Notes: generated from the sequence alone by a model not told the origin. DNA of 9,351 bases from Actinomycetota bacterium (GCA_005793655.1 SXRC01000119.1:1-9351); one strand, 5' to 3'; shown: positions 1 through 7,403, numbered from the stretch's first letter. Made by a program: numbers and translations.

Positions 1-873
1 ACGTAATACAAATAGCGTACAACCAAAGAGCAATCCAATGATTCCAGGAATTGTGCCCGATGGTGGTTGTTGTCCAAGCCAAAGGTAAGCCAAGATTGCA
101 CTTACTGGAACCTCAAAAAATACAACTAAGGAAACTACCGCCGGTGAAACTCTTTTTAGGGTGAAATTAAAAAGTGTATGCCCTAAAAATTGGGCACCAA
201 TTATTAATCCAGCAAGCAAAATCCACTCAGTAGTTGTAAATCCAGTGAGCGCTGATTCACTTATTAAAACTACGGGGAAAATTAAGATCGCACAGGTGGC
301 AAAACAGATAGTAGTAAATGTTGAGGTTGAGATGTCTTTTTGTACTCTTGCTGCGATGATCATGTAAGCCGCCCCTACCGCTCCACCAAGGACTGCCAAC
401 ATGTCACCTTGGAAAGCACGAACTGAAAGATTTAAATCTACGCCAGAGATTAAAGCTACAGAGAAAAATGCAATCACCATGCCACCAATGGACTTTTTTG
501 GAATATGCCCACCAGCAAGTTTTATAAATAATGCAGCAAATATTGGTTGAGTTGCAGTAAGTGCCGTACCAGTTGCAACGCTAGTTAACTTCATTGCCCA
601 AAAGAAACAGACAAAATGTGTGGCAAGTAAAACACCGGCTAAGACAGACCAACGGATTGCATTTCTCTGAGTGGCAGTTTTCCACTCACCTCGAGCCAAC
701 GCAAAAGGCAGCATGATCAATGCACCGACTAGGTTTCGCCAGAAAATTAATGTCGGTATTGGCATCGTGCTCTTAGCAATAATTGGACCTGAGGACCCAA
801 TGCCGATCACGCCAAGAATCAGAAATGGAATATCACGCCCAGTTGGTAATTTGGTGTGGTCCTGATCTTTCAT
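1..873 (-). CDS. EamA/DMT-family permease, 3' end cut by window edge
   Basis: This is a 291-codon open frame read from the ATG at 873 to base 1 with no stop, so the C-terminus lies outside the window. The protein is very hydrophobic and has the two-fold repeat of drug/metabolite transporters. Repeat 1 spans about residues 15-145, with the family-typical FWRN at 44-47 and ATQPIFAAL near 107-115. Repeat 2 spans about 155-290, with FFEVPVSA near 252-259 followed by LGQQP. About ten membrane helices are expected, and EamA proteins usually have roughly 290-310 residues, so only a few residues are likely missing. The start has no nearby Shine-Dalgarno, but a TAGGTT hexamer lies 6 nt upstream, which suggests a leaderless mRNA. 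It is divergent from the MgtE-like gene. The substrate cannot be told from sequence; amino acids or metabolites are usual for the family. Confidence 0.9.
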   Translation of the reverse strand, partial: MKDQDHTKLPTGRDIPFLILGVIGIGSSGPIIAKSTMPIPTLIFWRNLVGALIMLPFALARGEWKTATQRNAIRWSVLAGVLLATHFVCFFWAMKLTSVATGTALTATQPIFAALFIKLAGGHIPKKSIGGMVIAFFSVALISGVDLNLSVRAFQGDMLAVLGGAVGAAYMIIAARVQKDISTSTFTTICFATCAILIFPVVLISESALTGFTTTEWILLAGLIIGAQFLGHTLFNFTLKRVSPAVVSLVVFFEVPVSAILAYLWLGQQPPSGTIPGIIGLLFGCTLFVLR

Positions 874-879
874 AGGTAA

Positions 880-885
880 AACCTA
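880..885 (-). promoter_or_regulatory. -10 element of the EamA permease gene (leaderless)
   Basis: On the minus strand TAGGTT is followed by exactly 6 nt (TTACCT) and then the ATG at 873. This is the TANNNT-N6-ATG arrangement expected when transcription begins at the start codon. The only purine-rich stretch, GGAG, ends 13 nt before the ATG and is too far away to act as a normal ribosome site. No good -35 is visible; a TTCATA lies 19 nt upstream, a poor spacing. Confidence 0.55.
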
Positions 886-925
886 TCTCCAAATTAATTA
901 TTATTATGAATTGCAATCTAGACGA

Positions 926-931
926 TACCCT
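926..931 (+). promoter_or_regulatory. -10 element of the MgtE_N/CBS gene (leaderless)
   Basis: TACCCT sits 6 nt before the ATG at 938 and there is no Shine-Dalgarno in between. This supports 938 as the true start over the upstream in-frame TTG at 911. The two divergent -10 elements (880-885 and 926-931) are 40 bp apart across an AT-rich stretch (891-910), so their upstream regions overlap. No clear -35 is visible. Confidence 0.55.
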
Positions 932-937
932 TGCTCC

Positions 938-2212
938 ATGAATACAAGTAAAGGATCAATCCTAAATCGTGTATTCCTAGCCCGATTAGCTGGCACTGGG
1001 GTCTTTGACCCAAATGGTGATCAGCTTGGAAAGGTTAGGGATGCGGTCGCAACCTTGCGTAGCAACAATCAGCCACCAAGAATTCTTGGCTTGATTATTG
1101 AAGTGCCACCACGGAAGCGAATTTTTATTCCGATTACTCGAGTTACCTCAATAAATAATGGCCATGTAATCATTACCGGCTTATTGAATATGCGCAAATT
1201 TGAGCCGCGTACTAATGAGATAACAGTTCTTGCTGAGATGTTAGATCGAACAGTTACATTAAATGAAAGCGATGAAAAAGTTGCTGTAGAAGATATTGCG
1301 ATGGAGCTTTCTAAAACTGGAGATTGGTTTATTGAACATATTCATATCATGCGCCGTGGAACCGGATTTCGAAAGCGTGGAAACTACTCCACTGTGCTGT
1401 GGTCTGAAATTTCAGGAATTACTACCACTGAAACTAATCAAGGCGTTAACAACCTACTTGGAGTATTAGCAAATTTACGACCAGCCGATTTAGCTTCCAT
1501 GATACTTGAATTAAATACCAAACGAAGAGTGGAGATTGCTCGTGCGCTAGATGATGAGCGGCTGGCTGATGTGCTAGAAGAAATGAATGAGACATCAAGA
1601 GTTGCCTTGCTTGCAGAGTTGGAGGGTGAGAGGGCAGCCGATGTATTGGAAGAGATGGATCCTGATGATGCTGCAGATTTACTTCGTGAAATTGGAAAAG
1701 AAAAAGCACAAAAACTTTTAGCACTGATGGAGCCAGAAGATGCTGAAGGAGTTGCACGATTAATGGATTATGAGGATTACACAGCTGGTGGAATGATGAC
1801 GACTGAGCCAATTGTTTTAACAGCTGATGCAACTGTTGCCGAGGCACTATCTCGAGTCAGATTATCTGAAGTTGCACCTGGACTGGCATCTCAGGTTTTT
1901 GTTTGTCGAGCACCAGTTGAAACACCTACTGGCAGATTAATGGGTGTAGTGCACATTCAACGCTTACTTCGTGAACCACCTGCAACTTTGCTGGGTGGGA
2001 TTTTAGATTCAGATATCACCCCACTTGCGCCTGAGACTGGGTTACATGAGGTTGCATCCCACCTTGCAAGCTACAACCTATTAGCAGCACCTATTGTTGA
2101 CACAAACGATCGGCTACTGGGTGCTGTGACCGTTGATGATGTACTGGATCACTTACTACCAGAGAACTGGCGCCATAAAGATTTAGTCAAAGCAGAAGTA
2201 GCGGAGGAATAA
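938..2212 (+). CDS. Soluble PRC-barrel / MgtE_N / CBS-pair protein
   Basis: This is a 424-aa protein counted from the ATG at 938. An in-frame TTG at 911 would add nine residues, but those do not resemble the family and the leaderless -10 points to 938. The order of parts is: a PRC-barrel-like N-terminus (about residues 10-90, with FDPNGDQLGKVRD); a second PRC-like stretch (about 100-165); an acidic helical MgtE_N domain with repeated LADVLEEM/AADVLEEMD units (about 172-280); and two CBS motifs (about 285-345 and 350-412). No membrane helix is present, so unlike the MgtE magnesium channel it lacks the pore. The architecture matches mycobacterial Rv1232c. It is followed after 2 nt by a DUF1003 membrane protein in the same transcript. 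A role as a ligand- or Mg2+-sensing partner of that protein is inference. Confidence 0.88.
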   Translation: MNTSKGSILNRVFLARLAGTGVFDPNGDQLGKVRDAVATLRSNNQPPRILGLIIEVPPRKRIFIPITRVTSINNGHVIITGLLNMRKFEPRTNEITVLAEMLDRTVTLNESDEKVAVEDIAMELSKTGDWFIEHIHIMRRGTGFRKRGNYSTVLWSEISGITTTETNQGVNNLLGVLANLRPADLASMILELNTKRRVEIARALDDERLADVLEEMNETSRVALLAELEGERAADVLEEMDPDDAADLLREIGKEKAQKLLALMEPEDAEGVARLMDYEDYTAGGMMTTEPIVLTADATVAEALSRVRLSEVAPGLASQVFVCRAPVETPTGRLMGVVHIQRLLREPPATLLGGILDSDITPLAPETGLHEVASHLASYNLLAAPIVDTNDRLLGAVTVDDVLDHLLPENWRHKDLVKAEVAEE

Positions 2213-2214
2213 TC

Positions 2215-2709
2215 ATGACAAACGAGAAAATTAATAAGAACTCACTTGAGTTTCCACGCGAATCTCGTAGAACTCTCAAGCCTTCTTACGATCCAGAAAT
2301 CTTTGGCCGTTGGTCTGAGCGATTTGCACGATTCTTGGGTACATCTAGATTCTTGGTATACATGACTACTTTTGTATTATTTTGGGTTATTTGGAATTCA
2401 CTTGCACCAGATGACTTAAAGTTTGATAATTATCCTTTTATTTTTCTAACTTTAATTCTGTCGCTGCAAGCATCATACGCAGCGCCACTAATTTTGCTTG
2501 CACAAAATCGTCAAACTGATCGTGACCGTGTGCAGAATAAAGAAGATCGAGAGCGAAATGAGCAAAATCTGGCAGATACTGAGTACTTAACACGTGAATT
2601 AGCCACTCTGCGAACTGCTATTGGTGAGGTAACAACAAAAGATTACTTGCATCAAGAGATTGCTGATGCAATTGAAGAAATTGTTCAAAAAATAAACAAA
2701 AAGTCTTAA
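2215..2709 (+). CDS. DUF1003 membrane protein
   Basis: This is a 164-aa protein. A charged N-terminus (1-43) is followed by two membrane helices (about 46-63 and 73-95). Next come the family signature QNRQTDRDR at 97-105 and a long charged helical tail (about 105-162) likely to form a coiled coil on the cytoplasmic side. The start is well supported: GGAGGA at 2203-2208, inside the end of the upstream gene, gives a 6-nt spacing to the ATG. Only 2 nt separate it from the MgtE_N/CBS gene, so the pair is almost certainly co-transcribed; the same pairing (Rv1232c-Rv1231c) occurs in mycobacteria. Function is unknown. The stop codon overlaps the convergent mrp stop at 2706-2709. Confidence 0.9.
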   Translation: MTNEKINKNSLEFPRESRRTLKPSYDPEIFGRWSERFARFLGTSRFLVYMTTFVLFWVIWNSLAPDDLKFDNYPFIFLTLILSLQASYAAPLILLAQNRQTDRDRVQNKEDRERNEQNLADTEYLTRELATLRTAIGEVTTKDYLHQEIADAIEEIVQKINKKS

Positions 2710-3821
2710 GTATTTACGTTAAGCCTTACACCTACCAAGGATTTTGGCCTAACAATTATTTGATCAAGGATTGCATCAAATAAATCCATAATTTTTTGAT
2801 CACTTAAAACCATTGGATTACCTGCATCCCCACCCTCTCGAATATTTGTATCAAACGGCACCTTTGCAAGCAGTGGAACATCAGCTCCAACTAATTCACT
2901 AAGACGCCTGGCAGTTTCTTCTCCTCCACCACTTCCAAATATCGAGATTTTTTCTCCAGTTGTAGCGGAGATCGTTTCTGACATATTTTCGATGACGCCA
3001 ATTACTGGTTGTTTAATTTGATGAGCAATCCTGCCAGCTCGTTCAGCAACCTCTGCGGCTGCAATTTGAGGTGTAGTGACCACAATGATTTCAGATCCGG
3101 GGATTAATTGGCCAAGTGAAATTGATATATCACCTGTGCCAGGTGGTAAATCAAGTAATAGTAAATCTAAATCTCCCCAGTACGCATCACTTAATAACTG
3201 TTCAAGAACCTTGTGTAGTAACGGACCACGATAAGCAACTGGATCTGATCTTTCTGGTTTGAACATCTCCATGGAAACAACCTTTACGCCGTAATTTTCA
3301 ACTGGAATAAAGGTTTGATCGATTGCAGTCGGTCTTTTATCTAAAATTCCCATAAGTCTTGGAATTGAATGTCCGTAAACATCTGCATCTAAAATTCCTA
3401 CTTTAAGGCCACGCTTTGCTGCTGCTACCGCCAAATTAACAGTTAATGATGATTTTCCAACACCACCCTTGCCGGAGGCAATCCCTAATACTCGGGTTAA
3501 AGAATCAGGTTGGGCAAATGGAATAAATTTTTCACGTCCGCCTCTAATAAGTTTCTTCACATTATTTCGTTGTTCTTCATTCATTACGCCAAAAATAACC
3601 TCAATAGATTTAATCTCTTCAAGATCACTAAGCGCCTTCGTAATATCTGCCTTTAATCGATCCTTCATCGGACAGCCAACTATGGTTAGCAAAATACCGA
3701 TCTTTGCCACCCCTGCTGAAAAATCTACCGATTCCACCATGCCTAGTTCAGGTAGTGGTTTATGAAGCTCAGGGTCAATCACATTCCCTAGCGCTTTCCT
3801 AATTAAATCACTGGTACTCAT
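2706..3821 (-). CDS. mrp: Mrp/ApbC-type P-loop ATPase, Fe-S cluster carrier
   Basis: This is a 371-aa protein, full length for the actinobacterial family. An N-terminal MIP18/DUF59 domain (about 1-85, with VGCPMKDRL at 48-56) precedes the deviant Walker A GKGGVGKS (117-124). The A' region is LDADVYG (144-150) and Walker B is LLLLDLPPGTGD (220-231). Mrp/ApbC proteins bind and hand over Fe-S clusters in the cytoplasm. The C-terminal CxxC that holds the cluster in E. coli ApbC, expected shortly after VIENMS (276-281), is absent; the stretch reads ETISATTGEKISIFG. To my recollection the mycobacterial Mrp also lacks it. The start overlaps the tatB stop as ATGA, indicating translational coupling, and this is the last gene of the operon. 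The Fe-S role is inferred from the family; the missing cysteines make it less certain. Confidence 0.93.
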   Translation of the reverse strand: MSTSDLIRKALGNVIDPELHKPLPELGMVESVDFSAGVAKIGILLTIVGCPMKDRLKADITKALSDLEEIKSIEVIFGVMNEEQRNNVKKLIRGGREKFIPFAQPDSLTRVLGIASGKGGVGKSSLTVNLAVAAAKRGLKVGILDADVYGHSIPRLMGILDKRPTAIDQTFIPVENYGVKVVSMEMFKPERSDPVAYRGPLLHKVLEQLLSDAYWGDLDLLLLDLPPGTGDISISLGQLIPGSEIIVVTTPQIAAAEVAERAGRIAHQIKQPVIGVIENMSETISATTGEKISIFGSGGGEETARRLSELVGADVPLLAKVPFDTNIREGGDAGNPMVLSDQKIMDLFDAILDQIIVRPKSLVGVRLNVNT

Positions 3822-4114
3822 AAAATATCAGGATCTATCTTTGGTTTTGACTTGACCTCAAAATCAGATTTATCAATTACATCAGAGATGTGTTTTTTGA
3901 TCAAAGCTTTTGGATGTAGGTCTTTTACCTGTAAATCTTCATACCCCGGTCCTAGATTATCCCTTACTTCATTTGTTACTTTTTGCGCCATGTTTTTAAT
4001 TTTAATTAGGAATCTTGCTGCGTCTGCAGCCACAGTTGGCATTCGGTCTGGGCCAATTAAGATCATGCCCACCACAATAAGTGCAAGTATCTCTCCGCCA
4101 CCGATATTAAACAT
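3818..4114 (-). CDS. tatB: Sec-independent translocase subunit TatB
   Basis: This is a 98-aa protein with the classic TatA/B layout. A short periplasmic N-terminus carrying Glu8 (MFNIGGGEIL) leads into one membrane helix (about 8-21), then the Gly21-Pro22 hinge (IGPDRMP), an amphipathic helix (about 27-50) and a charged cytoplasmic tail. Glu8 and the GP hinge point to TatB rather than TatA, as does the htrA-tatB-mrp context shared with mycobacteria. TatB forms the receptor with TatC for folded proteins carrying twin-arginine signals. The tail is rather short for an actinobacterial TatB. AAGGGG at the end of htrA, 8 nt before the ATG, is the likely ribosome site. It lies 5 nt after htrA and overlaps mrp by four bases. 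Confidence 0.9.
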   Translation of the reverse strand: MFNIGGGEILALIVVGMILIGPDRMPTVAADAARFLIKIKNMAQKVTNEVRDNLGPGYEDLQVKDLHPKALIKKHISDVIDKSDFEVKSKPKIDPDIL

Positions 4115-4119
4115 ATTTA

Positions 4120-5244
4120 CTACCCCTTAGATGCTGCAAGAGTAACGGTTGTTTGGCGGATGATATTATTGCGTTGATATTTAATCGTCACCTTATCACC
4201 TACGCTTTTGCTGCGAATCATCACAATTAATTCATCTGAATTTTCAACCTCACCGCCACCAAACTCAATGATTACATCCCCCTCTTTCAAACCTGCTTTA
4301 TCTGCTGGCCCACCGGGTGTTACACCAACACCTTCACTACTTATTAACGCACCACTTCCGGTAAATCTAGAATCTACTGAAATTCCCATAATTGGATAGG
4401 TGGCAGAGCCTGTTGCGATCAACTGCTCTGTAGTTTTCTTGGCTTGATTAATTGGAATTGCAAAACCTAATCCAATTGATCCTGCTTGACTGGTAAATCC
4501 AAGTGTTGCAATCGCTGAATTCACACCAACTACTGCGCCTGTGGCATCAACTAGTGGACCACCAGAATTTCCAGGATTAATTGCGGCGTCAGTTTGTAGT
4601 GCATTAATAAAGGAGCTTTCACCATTTCCACTTCCAGTAGTAACAGCTCGATTTTTAGAGCTGATAATTCCTGAAGTGACTGTTCCCGATAAGCCAAGAG
4701 GTGAGCCAATAGCAATTACTGCATCTCCGACTTGAACTTGATCGCTGTTTCCTAATTGCAAAGTTGGTGCTGCTATAACATCAATTTTTAGTATTGCTAA
4801 ATCATAGGAACTATCCCTGCCAATTAACTTTGCTGGGTATTTTTTGCCATCAGAGAGTTTGACATTTATGGTGCCACCCCTTGCAGCTGCATCAATTACA
4901 TGATTATTAGTCAAAATAAAGCCATCACTATCAAAAAAGAAACCCGATCCCGTACCTGAGCCAGCCACTCCTTTGACTGAAATCGAAACTACCGCTGGGA
5001 TTACTCGCGCGGCAAGGGCTGCAATCGAATCTGGCGCCCGCTCTACCGTGTTATTTGTTTGAACTAAGTTTGCACCCAAATTTGTAGAGCTACTGCGACC
5101 AACTACTGCTCCGATACCGCCTGCAATAACCGCTATGACTACTGCAATTACAAAAAAATTGGAGTTACTTCGCACCTTTACTAATTGTGCAGGCTTTGTT
5201 TCAGCATCACTCTGCCACCATGGAGTATCTGATGGTGGCTTCAT
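4120..5244 (-). CDS. htrA: HtrA/DegP-like membrane-anchored serine protease with PDZ domain
   Basis: This is a 374-aa trypsin-like protease. A cytoplasmic N-terminus (1-28) precedes a single membrane anchor (about 29-49) and a short linker, so the protease lies outside the membrane. The catalytic domain (about 72-275) shows the full triad: His115 in TNNHVI, Asp148 in YDLAILK and Ser227 in GNSGGPL. One PDZ domain follows (about 285-370, with AGLKEGDVI). This fits the envelope quality-control protease beside tatB in mycobacteria (Rv1223), though that one has a longer N-terminus. The ATG directly follows the TAA of the methyltransferase gene (TAAATG) with no Shine-Dalgarno, so translation probably relies on coupling or on a short internal transcript. 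The sigE and rseA genes that precede htrA in mycobacteria are absent here. Confidence 0.94.
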   Translation of the reverse strand: MKPPSDTPWWQSDAETKPAQLVKVRSNSNFFVIAVVIAVIAGGIGAVVGRSSSTNLGANLVQTNNTVERAPDSIAALAARVIPAVVSISVKGVAGSGTGSGFFFDSDGFILTNNHVIDAAARGGTINVKLSDGKKYPAKLIGRDSSYDLAILKIDVIAAPTLQLGNSDQVQVGDAVIAIGSPLGLSGTVTSGIISSKNRAVTTGSGNGESSFINALQTDAAINPGNSGGPLVDATGAVVGVNSAIATLGFTSQAGSIGLGFAIPINQAKKTTEQLIATGSATYPIMGISVDSRFTGSGALISSEGVGVTPGGPADKAGLKEGDVIIEFGGGEVENSDELIVMIRSKSVGDKVTIKYQRNNIIRQTTVTLAASKG

Positions 5245-5901
5245 TTAAGGAAGTTTATTGGCAACTAATATGCCTGCGCCAATTGGAATCACTGTGGCTG
5301 TCCATCGTTCATCCTCTTTAACGACTTTAATCACATCTCGCCTTGCAATACTCTCAGGATCGCGTTGGGTTGGGTCTACCACCTTGCCACCGTTTAACAC
5401 TTGATCAATAATTAGTAATCCACCTGTTTTTAACAACCTGTGAGATTCTTGTACCATATCAAATAAATCCAAAGCAGAGCGAATTATAATTAAGTCATAA
5501 GAGTTATCGGCTAACTTTCCGATAACCTCAATTAATTTCCCAGTAATAATTCGATACTTTGTAGGAGTGATATCTGCATCTTCAAATATTGTACGAGCAA
5601 TTTTTGAGTGTTCTCGCTCTGAATCAATTGTAGTTAATACCCCATCATCAGCCATCCCACTTAATAGCCAAAGTCCCCCAACACCTGATCCAGTTCCAAT
5701 TTCCACAACTGATTTAGCTTTTAATAGTTGAACTGAAAACTTTAAAAAATTACCTACAGCTGCGGTTGGATCTGATGCACCGACTTCTTGACCATTTGCT
5801 CTTGCTTGTTGCTTAAAGTAATCCTCATGCGCAAAACTCTCGGCAAATGCGTTCATATCTGTGCGCGGTGGAATTGAATCTTTCAAAATGTTGCCAGCCA
5901 C
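5245..5901 (-). CDS. Class I SAM-dependent O-methyltransferase (COMT-like), probable GTG start
   Basis: This is a 218-aa protein of the family that includes mycobacterial Rv1220c. SAM motif I is VVEIGTGSGVGGLW (65-78), the ribose-binding acid is Asp93 in TTIDSE, and a C-terminal GGK/DP segment is present near 171-177. In COMT-like enzymes a metal-binding Asp follows the YDL strand (as in FIDAD). Here residues 135-145 read YDLIIIRSALD, with Arg141 at that place. The second acidic position is kept as Asp166 (IIDQ). Metal binding may therefore be altered or lost. The GTG start at 5901 overlaps the aminopeptidase gene by 19 nt; an in-frame ATG at codon 16 is a possible shorter start. Its TAA abuts the htrA ATG. 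The substrate is unknown. Confidence 0.88.
   Translation of the reverse strand: MAGNILKDSIPPRTDMNAFAESFAHEDYFKQQARANGQEVGASDPTAAVGNFLKFSVQLLKAKSVVEIGTGSGVGGLWLLSGMADDGVLTTIDSEREHSKIARTIFEDADITPTKYRIITGKLIEVIGKLADNSYDLIIIRSALDLFDMVQESHRLLKTGGLLIIDQVLNGGKVVDPTQRDPESIARRDVIKVVKEDERWTATVIPIGAGILVANKLP
5252..5257 (-). promoter_or_regulatory. Possible internal -10 for htrA inside the methyltransferase gene
   Basis: On the minus strand TAAACT lies 7 nt before the htrA ATG, which would give a leaderless htrA mRNA. The spacing differs by one from the 6 nt seen at the other sites in this window, and no -35 is recognisable. Treat it as a candidate only. Confidence 0.25.
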
Positions 5902-7376
5902 TCAATTAATAACCTAACTCCAAAACCGGTACCACCTTTAATGTTTTCACCCGCATCAACCTCTGATCTGCCCGTTCCAGCAATATCTAGATGAACCCAG
6001 TTGCGTTCACCAACAAATTTTTCTAAGAATAATGCTGCGGTAATGGATCCAGCTGAAAATCCCATCTTATCCGCAAGATGATTAAAATCAGCTACCTCAC
6101 TTTGCAGAGCGTGTGAATAATCATCAACTAAAGGCATGTGCCACACTTTTTCACCGACGCTATTACCAACTTCAAATAATCGCTTAGCTAAGGCGTTTTT
6201 CCTGGTGTACATAGCGGCGTGTTGGCGGCCAAGGCCTAATGTTGCAGCCCCGGTAAGAGTTGCCACATCGATTAAATAATCTGGATCAAGAGTTAAATCT
6301 GCATAAGCAAGTCCGTCTGCTAAAACTAATCTACCTTCGGCATCGGTGTTTAAAACTTCAACAGTAGTACCGCCATAATGTTTGATTACATCAGATGGGC
6401 GCTGGGCTGTGGCAGATAACGCGTTTTCAGCAACCATTAATAATGTTGTCACCTTAACTTTTGGTTTTATTCTTGCTAATGCAACAGTTGCACACAAAAC
6501 TGCCGCAGCTCCTGCCATGTCACTCTTCATGCCAATCATGGTGTCATAAGGACGTTTTAATGAAACTCCACCAGTGTCAAAAGTAATTCCTTTGCCAACT
6601 AAAACTACATGTGGCCAAGAAGAGGAACCTTTTGGGGCATAGGTAAGTTCGATTAATCTTGGGCCTGGGTTTGGTGAAGAGTTTCCTACTGCAACTAATC
6701 CACCAAAATCCTTTATTGCCCGGCCAGATTTGATACTTAACGAAAGGCTAGAACTTTTTGCTTCAGAGACCATGGCAGTTGCTTGCTTTGCTAGCCACTC
6801 TGGATTCTTGATATTTGATGGCGTATGAATCAGATCTCGTGCTTGCCAAACCGCAGAGGCTAAAACATCAGCCCTCGCAACCTCAGCCTCAAAATCTCCA
6901 TAAATTACAAACTCTGGCTTCTTATCTTTTAAATCAGTTTTAAGTGAGTACTGGTAATTAGATAGAACAAATGCCACTGCGGCTGTTGTTACTAGCTCTT
7001 TATCACTCACCAGTGCAGATAGAAGTACAGAATTACTTGATTTAACACGTCTGCCCAGAGCAGCCGCTGCTTTGCGAAAATCATTTAAATTTTCTTCACC
7101 CACGCCGACTAAATAGATACGAGTCAGTGAACCAGCTGACAATGGCACCTCAATAATTTCACCAGATTTTGCGGTGAAATCTGGCCAATTACCTAACTCA
7201 ATATTTAAATCTAATTTTGTGTAATTTGTAAGCGCAGTTAAAAATCTACTCTTGTTGATTTGTATTTTCTCACCAGAAAGCACTGGTAGCGCAACAGCTG
7301 TGAACCGGGTAAATTCCAACTCATCTTCTGGTAAGTAAGATAGTTTTGGATATAGATCGAGGAGTTTTTGAGCCAT
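5883..7376 (-). CDS. pepA: Leucyl aminopeptidase (M17 family)
   Basis: This is a 497-aa protein, normal length for M17. A variable N-terminal domain (about 1-165) is followed by the conserved catalytic domain. Signatures: GKGITFDTGG with Lys262 and Asp267, Lys274 (matching the catalytic lysine), Asp286 in MKSDMAG, and NTDAEGRL at 343-350 with Asp345, Glu347 and Arg349. By family knowledge Lys262, Asp267, Asp286, Asp345 and Glu347 hold two metal ions, and Lys274 and Arg349 assist catalysis; all are present. The enzyme is a cytoplasmic hexamer that removes N-terminal residues from peptides. It starts 27 nt after DUF3117 and overlaps the methyltransferase start by 19 nt. The ribosome site is weak: AGGG lies only 2 nt before the ATG. 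The gene is not part of the mycobacterial version of this neighbourhood as I remember it. Confidence 0.95.
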   Translation of the reverse strand: MAQKLLDLYPKLSYLPEDELEFTRFTAVALPVLSGEKIQINKSRFLTALTNYTKLDLNIELGNWPDFTAKSGEIIEVPLSAGSLTRIYLVGVGEENLNDFRKAAAALGRRVKSSNSVLLSALVSDKELVTTAAVAFVLSNYQYSLKTDLKDKKPEFVIYGDFEAEVARADVLASAVWQARDLIHTPSNIKNPEWLAKQATAMVSEAKSSSLSLSIKSGRAIKDFGGLVAVGNSSPNPGPRLIELTYAPKGSSSWPHVVLVGKGITFDTGGVSLKRPYDTMIGMKSDMAGAAAVLCATVALARIKPKVKVTTLLMVAENALSATAQRPSDVIKHYGGTTVEVLNTDAEGRLVLADGLAYADLTLDPDYLIDVATLTGAATLGLGRQHAAMYTRKNALAKRLFEVGNSVGEKVWHMPLVDDYSHALQSEVADFNHLADKMGFSAGSITAALFLEKFVGERNWVHLDIAGTGRSEVDAGENIKGGTGFGVRLLIEWLATF

Positions 7377-7403
7377 AACCCTGATTTAAATTAGTTCAGT
7401 CGG

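Noticed and set aside
161..865. Two short plus-strand open frames (161-367 and 671-865)
   Set aside because: Both are antisense to the EamA permease, which has a continuous family-like sequence; no ribosome site or homology supports them.
911..937. TTG at 911 as start of the MgtE_N/CBS gene
   Set aside because: The nine extra residues do not look like the family, and the leaderless -10 (926-931) would lie inside the coding region; ATG 938 fits better.
1446..1847. 133-codon open frame on the minus strand inside the MgtE_N/CBS gene
   Set aside because: Its product is a low-complexity Leu/His/Gln-rich string, as expected from reading the repeated acidic helices of MgtE_N backwards. The plus-strand gene clearly accounts for the DNA.
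2705..2723. CTTAA/TTAAG inverted repeat at the convergent gene ends as a terminator
   Set aside because: The stem is only 5 bp, all but one A-T, with a 9-nt loop and no T run; too weak to call.
3469..4735. Several plus-strand open frames antisense to mrp, tatB and htrA
   Set aside because: They are Ser/Pro/Ile-rich shadows of well-identified minus-strand genes and have no start signals.
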